Positions 41,941-49,365 of a stretch of 64,000 nucleotides of DNA are shown piece after piece. The stretch spans positions 1-64,000 of the forward strand of contig JAEOUH010000029.1 of assembly GCA_016839365.1 (NCBI GenBank), in the 5' to 3' direction. Both the position numbers and the translations under genes were made by a program. The stretch comes from Candidatus Hermodarchaeota archaeon (GTDB lineage Archaea > Asgardarchaeota > Hermodarchaeia > Hermodarchaeales > Hermodarchaeaceae). The notes beneath the pieces were generated by a model. That model was given only the letters and a program-made list of their open reading frames with translations, searched no databases and had not been told where the DNA came from. Every line of letters begins with the position of its first letter. Position 1 is the first letter of the stretch.

Positions 41941-42675
41941 ATGTGGAAGAAAGCTTGGTTTATGGCCCAAACCGAAATGCGAATGGTCTTCAAGAGCCGA
42001 CAAGTCCGCATGATTCCGATCATTGTTGTTATTATGTCTGTAGCTTTTGGAGGGATTATGACCTGGTTGATGTTATCCTCTGGAGGAATCGATGCAGCTC
42101 TTTTTTCTGTGACATTAGGTTCGATTATGGGCGCAGTGGTGATAATGCTCCCCCTGATGTTGCCGATTCTAATCGCTGCAGATTCGATTGTGGGGGAGAA
42201 GGAGAGGCATACATTGGTTCCATTGTTGGCTACACCACTTACTGATGGCGAGTTACTCCTTGGAAAATTCTTAACTGCTATGATTCCGGGGCTACTTGTG
42301 GCCTATGGAAACCTTGCACTTGCAGTCTTGGTTGTGAATGGAGTTGTCTTCTTCATGGCTCCGCAGTTTCTCTGGGTCTGGCCTGATTTGCTCTCACTTG
42401 TTCAGGCAATTATTCTCCCAATCCTATTTGCAATTCTTGCTGTTGGGCTGATGGTCATTATCTCTGGTAGAGCAAACACTGTGTATGAAGCTTATCAGAC
42501 TGGTGGCATTCTAATTCTTCCTGCCATGGTGTTTGCCTACTCTGGCTTCCTGTTAGGGCTAGGCTGGCTCATCTTCGTTATCGGATCCATAATCATCCTT
42601 TTTGTTGATTTCATTTTGTTCCGTATCGCTCTCCGATTGTTCAATCGTGATCCCCTCATTACACGAACTGGTTAG
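41941..42675 (+). CDS. ABC-2 type transporter permease
   Basis: 244 residues, starting at ATG 41941 right after the ATPase stop, with GGAGGG inside the end of the ATPase gene. Six helices: about 21-45, 60-80, 90-120, 130-150, 165-190 and 198-225. The motif VGEKERHTLVPLLATPLTDGELLLGKFL is characteristic of ABC-2 permeases. With the ATPase it forms an exporter. The N-terminus WKKAWFMAQTEMRMVFKS is typical. Confidence 0.85.
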   Translation: MWKKAWFMAQTEMRMVFKSRQVRMIPIIVVIMSVAFGGIMTWLMLSSGGIDAALFSVTLGSIMGAVVIMLPLMLPILIAADSIVGEKERHTLVPLLATPLTDGELLLGKFLTAMIPGLLVAYGNLALAVLVVNGVVFFMAPQFLWVWPDLLSLVQAIILPILFAILAVGLMVIISGRANTVYEAYQTGGILILPAMVFAYSGFLLGLGWLIFVIGSIIILFVDFILFRIALRLFNRDPLITRTG

Positions 42676-42746
42676 TCAACCTTTGAATGTGACCTAAGAT
42701 TAAAAACAGGAACCGGATAAGTAGCTCATTACGAGTGTGATTTTAC

Positions 42747-43049
42747 ATGTCGAAGGTATACCGAATTATTGCACGTGTTCATGAGACACGGGCTGAAGAA
42801 GGAAAAAGCCCTTGCCGTCTGTATAAGGTCGGAGATGAGTTCGATCTCTCAAAGCCTGAAGAAAAGGAGAAGATTTGCCGTTGGGCATATAACGCCATGT
42901 TCCCCTTCATAACGATTCTTGAATTTGATGGAACGATACCATGGGAACCTGATAAGAACCGAGGTTATGTTGCTTGTCCTGACCCCCATAATATTGTGGT
43001 GTTTGAGTTACGCCGTGAAGGCATTATAGAGACACGAGAAAGTCCATAG
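42747..43049 (+). CDS. TIGR04076 family protein
   Basis: 100 residues. Layout: IIARVHETRAEEGKSPCRLYKVGDEF, then ICRWAYNAMFPFITIL and YVACPDPHNIVVFELRREG. The conserved Cys residues (SPCR, ICRW, VACPDP) match the TIGR04076 family, which is found near corrinoid or Fe-S proteins and has no known function. Its start ATG has no strong ribosome binding site. The TAG stop is 6 bases from the convergent radical SAM gene. Confidence 0.7.
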   Translation: MSKVYRIIARVHETRAEEGKSPCRLYKVGDEFDLSKPEEKEKICRWAYNAMFPFITILEFDGTIPWEPDKNRGYVACPDPHNIVVFELRREGIIETRESP

Positions 43050-43055
43050 CAGAAC

Positions 43056-44321
43056 TTATTGCGTTGCAGCGGACTGATTTGTATCCGCAGGTGGATGGAT
43101 GAAGCAAGAAGGGTCTTCTGCAAGGTGATTGCCTGTCACCGCCCAAGACCGTCCACGACATCCACCACAAAGTCTTCGGTATTCGCAGCTACTACATTGT
43201 CCTAGCAACCGATTCTCGCGGTCACGAAAATCGAGAAAGACGGGAGCCTCTTGCCAGATTTTCAAGAAGGAGGATTGACGGATATTTCCACAAGAAATTT
43301 CAATGAAAGGACAGGGCCACACCTCTCCATTGGGTTTAATATATACAAATCCTCGCCCTGCAGAGCAACCATGGAAGACCATTTCAGCTAACCAAAGTAA
43401 GGGTCCCCTACGAATGCCGTTCTGTTGCAAGAGGAAAGGCCAGTATTGGGGTCCTGCGACCGGTTCCATAATGGCATGTGTATGGGTTTGAGCTTTGGCT
43501 ATAAATCGGATTAACTGCTCATTTGCAGCTAAATCAAGAGCCGCGTTTTTAATTTTCCGTCCCCGACCGACAGGAACGAGTTGGTACATGAGCAGAATCC
43601 CAGTTCCGACTCGTTCTATGAGATCCATGAGGGGCTTCATCTGATCCATGTTATATTCCATGGCAGTGATATTGACATGGAGAAGAATGCCAACTTTGTG
43701 AAGTGCACGAATGCCTCGTAAGGCGTCGTTAAATGATCCCGGCTGTCCGCGGACCATATCGTGTGTCTTGGCGTCAAACCCATCAAGACTAACGGCTGCA
43801 ATAACAATACCTAGGCTTCGAAGACGTTTTGCGATTTCAGTGTCAATGAGTGTGGCGTTGGTGGCAATTGTATTAGTGAACCCGAGCGCTTGAGAATAAG
43901 CGAGTAATTCGAAAAGGTCAGGGCGAAGCAGTGGCTCGCCTCCAGTGAAAGCCATCATTTGGAAATCTTTCACATCAGCTAGTTGATTGAGGAGATGTTT
44001 GCCTTCAGCAGTGGTAAGTTCATTTTTGGTAGGTTTTCCCCCCGAGGTGTGACAATGAATGCATCGCAAGTTACAGGCTGCTGTCATCTCCCAGACGGGA
44101 TGAGCCGGAAAGCCGATACAACCCATGCCACGGGATCCAGCAGCCCCTGGAAGACACTTCAACCCGTATTTCAGAACCCAGAGAGGTAGTCGTGTCCACC
44201 GCGATAAGGCACCCATGTATGATGCACTCAGAGCCTGTCGTAGAATAAGATGGGGGGATTGCCAATAGGGTCGAACTTTTCGTTTGGGGGGTTTTCCCCA
44301 TGCACTTAACCATTTAGCCAT
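43056..44321 (-). CDS. Radical SAM/SPASM-type protein
   Basis: 421 residues from ATG 44321, which follows the UbiA stop by 4 bases. The SAM-cluster motif CNLRCIHC is at residues 83-90 after an N-terminal extension, then MMAFTGGEPLLRPDLFELL, VIAAVSLDGFDAKTHDMVRG, and a Cys-rich C-terminus with VWPCPFIEISCGN and CSSCEYRRLCGGCRGR, which is a SPASM/twitch-like auxiliary cluster region. NirJ/AhbC/AhbD and PqqE proteins share this plan and modify tetrapyrroles or peptides. The tight link to the prenyltransferase suggests a step in quinone, lipid or haem synthesis; this is inference. Confidence 0.8.
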   Translation of the reverse strand: MAKWLSAWGKPPKRKVRPYWQSPHLILRQALSASYMGALSRWTRLPLWVLKYGLKCLPGAAGSRGMGCIGFPAHPVWEMTAACNLRCIHCHTSGGKPTKNELTTAEGKHLLNQLADVKDFQMMAFTGGEPLLRPDLFELLAYSQALGFTNTIATNATLIDTEIAKRLRSLGIVIAAVSLDGFDAKTHDMVRGQPGSFNDALRGIRALHKVGILLHVNITAMEYNMDQMKPLMDLIERVGTGILLMYQLVPVGRGRKIKNAALDLAANEQLIRFIAKAQTHTHAIMEPVAGPQYWPFLLQQNGIRRGPLLWLAEMVFHGCSAGRGFVYIKPNGEVWPCPFIEISCGNIRQSSFLKIWQEAPVFLDFRDRENRLLGQCSSCEYRRLCGGCRGRSWAVTGNHLAEDPSCFIHPPADTNQSAATQ

Positions 44322-44325
44322 AACT

Positions 44326-45243
44326 TCACAACACAAGGACAGCTACGATGAACACTAGAGTGGTTCCCAGATTTACTATTATGTTCAGACCACACAGCTT
44401 CTCTAGTGTGCTTCGATTTATCCATGCTCCTCGAAGCATCAGTATTACCAATCCTACGGAAATCGCCAGCACCGGAAGGTAGCAAACAAGACTCCAGGGC
44501 CAGAGAAAGCCCAATGTTAGGGTAGTAGCCATTGTGAACCAACTTGCAATGGCAGCCAAGGAATATAGAATCATCGCCCGATTTAATCCCAAGCGAACTA
44601 CCAAGTTCTTTTTTCCCGTATCTCGGTCTGCTTCAAAGTCTGGGAATTCATTGAGAAGAATAACGTTGAAGACGGTGAATGCAACAGGAAATGCCATAAA
44701 ATGAATTAAGGAGATGAAATAACCAACTTGTAAATAGAAGCTGGCAGCGATGGTTAACCAACCGTAGTTGAAGGCAATCCAAATTTCACCAAGACCGCGA
44801 CTAACCCATCGGATGGGTTTTGCAGAGTAAAAGAAACCACCGATAATCCCAATGACTCCAAGGAAAACGGTCAAGGGGCCTGTTAAGTAAAGGAATTGAA
44901 GGAGGATACCAACAATGGCAGCAAGAAGGACGCATACCAAGGAAGCGTATAATGCGGTTCGCCTTTTGATGAGACCCCGTTGGAGAACCTGTGAGCCTCC
45001 TGCAAAACGGCTGGGCCCTTTTTGGGCTGCAAGAAAATCGCCTTCGTAATCCCAATATTCCCCTGCATAATAGGTTGCCAGCATAATAAGGACGACGCCT
45101 GCTATTCCCCAGAGGAAGATATCCCAGCGAAAGAACCCAAGGAATACCCAGGCTAAAATGGCACCTAAGAGAAAAGGGAGTATGCCCACCAGATGAAAGG
45201 GAAGACGGGAGAGTGCGAGCCAAGCATTGATTTTCTCTTTCAT
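44326..45243 (-). CDS. UbiA-family prenyltransferase (MenA-like)
   Basis: 305 residues with eight or nine helices. The first Asp-rich motif is YYAGEYWDYEGD near residue 63 (normally NDxxDxxxD), and the second is DFEADRDTGKKNLVVRLG near 205, followed by the conserved lysine and arginine. The helices carry YSAKPIRWVSRGLGEI, typical of MenA. It transfers a polyprenyl group to an aromatic or tetrapyrrole acceptor in the membrane. Its stop is 4 bases upstream of the radical SAM start, indicating translational coupling. Substrate open: menaquinone-like, haem O-like or archaeal lipid synthesis. Confidence 0.85.
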   Translation of the reverse strand: MKEKINAWLALSRLPFHLVGILPFLLGAILAWVFLGFFRWDIFLWGIAGVVLIMLATYYAGEYWDYEGDFLAAQKGPSRFAGGSQVLQRGLIKRRTALYASLVCVLLAAIVGILLQFLYLTGPLTVFLGVIGIIGGFFYSAKPIRWVSRGLGEIWIAFNYGWLTIAASFYLQVGYFISLIHFMAFPVAFTVFNVILLNEFPDFEADRDTGKKNLVVRLGLNRAMILYSLAAIASWFTMATTLTLGFLWPWSLVCYLPVLAISVGLVILMLRGAWINRSTLEKLCGLNIIVNLGTTLVFIVAVLVL

Positions 45244-45322
45244 GCTTCATCCTCATATAACAGGAATAAAATCCTATGCGTTACTTGATTTGACCATATT
45301 ATACGAGAGATGTAATTTGGAA

Positions 45323-48300
45323 CTAAAGGTTGCGGAGAAGGTTATTAACCTGGACCTGACCTGCACGGCGGGCGGGGAAATAAGCTCCTGTTAGTAAACC
45401 CAGAATCACTAGGCCTAATATTGCCACTAGGAGGCTCAGGGGGTAGATAATGGTGAAAGGTACAATGAACGGTTGGGGAAATAATTTGATTATAACAAAC
45501 ATAAGAAGCCATGAGAAGTTAATTCCAATTACGACGCTGAAGAAGAACGCCAACAGGATGATGCTCACAAATTCCACTAACACCATTGAGGTAACATCAC
45601 GACGAGAACCTCCAAGGGCTCGCATGATGGCATACTCAGTTTTTCGTTCCGCAACGATGGTACTCACAAAAACTGTTAGAGCGACGATACTGATTGCGAG
45701 TGAAGCGAGAAAACCCACCGAAAGTAATCCTATAATTCCTTGTGAAAACAGGTAACCATCGGGATAGGCTTCTTCTAAGTCAAAGGTGAATGGTGACCAA
45801 GTGCGATAGACAAAGCCAAGGGACTCAATGGCGTTTTGGGCAGTTTGGATATCACTTGCAGAGTCTATCCCCGCAATGAATGAATTGGTAGTATCCATTA
45901 TAGAGTAAGGATCGAATAGTGGAATTTCAACAAGAAAATAATGTTGGTGGCAGAGGGCAAATGGTTCGTTCTTTTGAAATCCAAATCCAGGATTTGAAGT
46001 GATTGATGCTTGAGGATCTGAGGGGTTCGAATAACCAAGACCTGGGGCCTTGTACATAATCCCGACAACATCAAATTCTTTGACTTCGACTATGAAAGTT
46101 CGCTGATCGCGAACGATAACGGGAATTGTGTCACCAACCCTCCTATCATACAAGGAGGCAAGGTGGGCCGGAAGAATGATACCATTATAATTTGCTGCTA
46201 AGCGGTCTAACACTGTCTGATAATCTTCGCCCATCATGCTCGCTTCGTCCCAGTTTCCTACTTCTGCATAGGCTGTGGGGTTTACGGCAATGAGTTTGAA
46301 GTTTGAATGTGCGATTTCTGCTTGCACTTCAATGAAAGCGGTAGCAGTATGGATTGCTGATAAGGAGGTTATGTCATTCACGCGATCGGCAACGACCAGT
46401 TCAGTGTAAATACGGATATCGCCACCCACATAGTAGTTGACCTGTTGATCGATATGATTATGGTAAGTTTGTGCCTCTACGGCAGAGAATATAGTAATTG
46501 AGAACGTGAGTAACAAGATCATTAGTAGCGGAACAACTCGGGTCCGTTTCACCGTCAGGGTCTTGCTGAAGAGTTGGCTCTTCTGGCCAATAGCGGGCGT
46601 AAATATCTTCGAAAACGTTGCGATTGCAGGTCGAATAATGCGGGCAACGGCATCAGCAAGAAGTATCCAAAAACTAACAATCAGAATGAACACAATCAGT
46701 GCTATCTCTAAAGAGAGAGGAAAGATCAAAACGAAATAGACTAAAGGAATAGTAAGAAGGATGACACCAATAGCATATGCAAATTGGATTCGTGGATTAT
46801 GTTTCCATGATGAATTATTCTCGCGAAGCTCGGCATATACTTCGGATTTTAAAAACGACCGAGTTTTAAGGAAGAGGTAGGCTGCGGCAGGTAATATGCA
46901 AACAACCCCAGCAAGGCCCCAAAAGACCAAATTGATGGTTGTCAAACTGATATGGTGGAGAAGACTCCCAAGATTAAAGATTAGAAAGGAGGTGACAGAA
47001 GGTATCAAGCATCCTAGAAAAATCCCGAGAAACCCTCCAGCTATTGTTCCGAGAAGAGCTAAGATGAAAAATTCAACCATGAGGATTGAATAGAGTTGCT
47101 GATAACTTGCTCCACGGGATCTTAGGATTGCTAGTTCAGAACGGCGATTTGACAAAAACAGGGATGCCGTAAACGTTGTTAACAAGACTGATAGTATCAC
47201 GATTGGTAATATTAGGAAAACCATTGTTTGGCGTTCATAATAGACTGTGACATAATCTTGCAAGAATTGTAGTTGGTCACGGCCACCAATCGTGACGCTA
47301 TATTCTAATTGGATATCTGTATATAACCGATCTAAGACTCCGATTATAGCCTCTAGTCCAGCAGCATAGAGAGGGGCAGGTGTAATTTCGACAAGTAATC
47401 GGGGAACCATTACTTGCTCAGCGATCTGATCCAGGGTTTCAGTACTGAATATATCACTTGAAAGAATTACGCTGTCAAACCAACCAAATACGATTTCAGA
47501 AGCGTAGATTGGCCCCCAATTGAGCCGACTTTGTGAGGGAAAGGCCTCCTGAAGCGGTTCAAAGCGTGATATAACTTCATAAATACCGGCTATTCGTAAT
47601 CCGTTGATGTTCGTCGGATCAATTGCTCCAATTGTGCTTGTAACTTGGTAGTCCCGCGCCACAGACAAATCAATTACACTTCCCACTATAACATGACGGC
47701 CCATGACCTGGTTTAGATCTTCAACAACATTTTGGCTAACAAGTACTTCACCGGGATCCAGGTGGAACTCGCCATCGATTATTCGAAATGACCCTGAAGC
47801 GCGTTCTAGAAAGGTATTATCAGTGAAAAAGACTTGACAGTCTTTGATTCCCCGTTGGTAAGGATAGGGGAGATATCGGTCTGTTGGATCAAGAGTGGTT
47901 GCATCAATCAACGCGATTGAACTATAAACCACATGTGAGACTTGTGTTGTAACCTGCGTATCGACAAACTCCTTTACAGGAAAAATAGCGTGGGGGTCGT
48001 TGTTAGTTGGACCTTGGACGCAATAGTAATGAAATGATAATTGGGCGAAATAATCGTCAATGGCAACTCGAGCTCCAGTTTCAGTCCACACAAACACAGA
48101 ACTGACCAATGCCACTCCAATCATAATTCCAATGAGTAGACTGATTGAACGCCGTTTATGTCGTCGAATCCCATGGGCAACATATCTGGAGATATAGAGG
48201 TTTCGACTTACGCCGCTATCTTTTAGTCCTCTACGGAATCTAGCTGAACTTGGCTCATCCGTGTTCAGGGATTCAACATCTGTTTTTGTGGTTCGAGCCA

Positions 48301-48328
48301 AAGACTTCAAGACTCCTTTTTTCATCAT
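45323..48328 (-). CDS. FtsX-like ABC transporter permease (MacB/LolC type), first copy
   Basis: 1001 residues. A short cytosolic N-terminus, a first helix (SISLLIGIMIGVALVSSVFVW), a large outside domain, then an FtsX domain around 370-460 containing NRRSELAILRSRGASYQQL, further helices, a second outside region and a second FtsX domain at the end with AERKTEYAIMRALGGSRRDV and YFPARRAGQVQVNNLLRNL. It is the duplicated-FtsX form of the archaeal lipoprotein/drug-export permeases. It works with the ATPase just upstream (4 bases between). Shares the closing motif with the copy at 49366-52251. Confidence 0.85.
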   Translation of the reverse strand: MMKKGVLKSLARTTKTDVESLNTDEPSSARFRRGLKDSGVSRNLYISRYVAHGIRRHKRRSISLLIGIMIGVALVSSVFVWTETGARVAIDDYFAQLSFHYYCVQGPTNNDPHAIFPVKEFVDTQVTTQVSHVVYSSIALIDATTLDPTDRYLPYPYQRGIKDCQVFFTDNTFLERASGSFRIIDGEFHLDPGEVLVSQNVVEDLNQVMGRHVIVGSVIDLSVARDYQVTSTIGAIDPTNINGLRIAGIYEVISRFEPLQEAFPSQSRLNWGPIYASEIVFGWFDSVILSSDIFSTETLDQIAEQVMVPRLLVEITPAPLYAAGLEAIIGVLDRLYTDIQLEYSVTIGGRDQLQFLQDYVTVYYERQTMVFLILPIVILSVLLTTFTASLFLSNRRSELAILRSRGASYQQLYSILMVEFFILALLGTIAGGFLGIFLGCLIPSVTSFLIFNLGSLLHHISLTTINLVFWGLAGVVCILPAAAYLFLKTRSFLKSEVYAELRENNSSWKHNPRIQFAYAIGVILLTIPLVYFVLIFPLSLEIALIVFILIVSFWILLADAVARIIRPAIATFSKIFTPAIGQKSQLFSKTLTVKRTRVVPLLMILLLTFSITIFSAVEAQTYHNHIDQQVNYYVGGDIRIYTELVVADRVNDITSLSAIHTATAFIEVQAEIAHSNFKLIAVNPTAYAEVGNWDEASMMGEDYQTVLDRLAANYNGIILPAHLASLYDRRVGDTIPVIVRDQRTFIVEVKEFDVVGIMYKAPGLGYSNPSDPQASITSNPGFGFQKNEPFALCHQHYFLVEIPLFDPYSIMDTTNSFIAGIDSASDIQTAQNAIESLGFVYRTWSPFTFDLEEAYPDGYLFSQGIIGLLSVGFLASLAISIVALTVFVSTIVAERKTEYAIMRALGGSRRDVTSMVLVEFVSIILLAFFFSVVIGINFSWLLMFVIIKLFPQPFIVPFTIIYPLSLLVAILGLVILGLLTGAYFPARRAGQVQVNNLLRNL

Positions 48329-48332
48329 ACTT

Positions 48333-49349
48333 TCATAGCGCTGTTCCGCAGGCTGGGCAGGTCACTCGATTTGAAGTAACAAGTTTACCACAAATCCGAC
48401 AGGTGACCAGTTTCACTTCGACTGCTACAGCATTCTCAATCGTTGAAGGGGTGAGAATTATCCGTCCATCATCCACTTCGACTTGGAATCGGCGTGGATG
48501 TCCGATTTCACGTAAGATATTTTCAGGCAGGGGGAGCCTATCTTGGTTATCAACTTCTAGTACTCGAGTCCTTTCAAGCTGTTTAAGGTGAACGCCCGAA
48601 TCATGAGTCCCACTGATTATTCCATCACGCAGTTCAAGTGTTCGTCTAGCCTTTGAGGCGATCAATTGGCTGTGGGTTACAATGAGGAACGCCGTTCCAT
48701 AATCTTCGTTGAGTTTTTTGAACAGGTCAAGAATTTCTTCAGCATTAATAAGATCAAGATCACCGGTCGGTTCATCTGCTAATATTAATGCAGGATTATT
48801 CATAAGAGCAGAAGCTATTGCAACACGTTGGCGTTCGCCACCGGAGAGCTTGGCGGGAATATGATTCATTCGCGATCTCAAGCCCACAGATTCTAACAAT
48901 TCTTCTGACCGTTGTTCACGCCAAGTTTTGGGAAAGCCTGCAATCCGTGCGCTGAGTTCCACATTTTGTTTTGCAGTCATGTGATGAAGCAAATTATCCA
49001 CTTGAAAAACGAAACCTATGAACCCTCGTCGAGCATTTGTGATAGTACGTTCATCTAACTTTGCAATGTCTTGTTTGATATTGGACCAATAAACCTGACC
49101 CGCACTTGGACGCAGAGTTCCTCCAAGTAAATTTACTAAGGTGGTCTTTCCACTCCCTGAAGGTCCAACAACTGCGACTATTTCGCCTTGGAATATTTGG
49201 AAGGATAAACCACGTAAAGCTACAGTTTCAATCTCACCTGATTGATAGATTTTGTAGACATCGTGAGCCATTAGAACTAAATCTTCTGGGATCTCTGCAA
49301 ACTCTTCTTCTTTGATAAGACCGCTGATGAGATTATTTCTTAAGGTCAT
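48333..49349 (-). CDS. LolD/MacB-type ABC ATPase with AbrB-like domain and C-terminal zinc ribbon
   Basis: 338 residues from ATG 49349 (AGAAGGTGA upstream; the open frame extends to 49469). The ATPase core (about 20-240) has GPSGSGKTTLVN, LSGGERQRVAIAS, LILADEPTGDLD and IVTHS. After it, VLEVDNQDRLPLPENILREI and then FQVEVDDGRIILTPS read like a SpoVT/AbrB swapped-hairpin domain (about 272-308), and the end is a ribbon CRICGKLV-(8)-CPACG. The added domains are unusual for this ATPase family, so it may couple export to sensing or assembly. Located between the two permeases. Confidence 0.85.
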   Translation of the reverse strand: MTLRNNLISGLIKEEEFAEIPEDLVLMAHDVYKIYQSGEIETVALRGLSFQIFQGEIVAVVGPSGSGKTTLVNLLGGTLRPSAGQVYWSNIKQDIAKLDERTITNARRGFIGFVFQVDNLLHHMTAKQNVELSARIAGFPKTWREQRSEELLESVGLRSRMNHIPAKLSGGERQRVAIASALMNNPALILADEPTGDLDLINAEEILDLFKKLNEDYGTAFLIVTHSQLIASKARRTLELRDGIISGTHDSGVHLKQLERTRVLEVDNQDRLPLPENILREIGHPRRFQVEVDDGRIILTPSTIENAVAVEVKLVTCRICGKLVTSNRVTCPACGTAL

Positions 49350-49365
49350 TTTTTCACCTTCTAAT

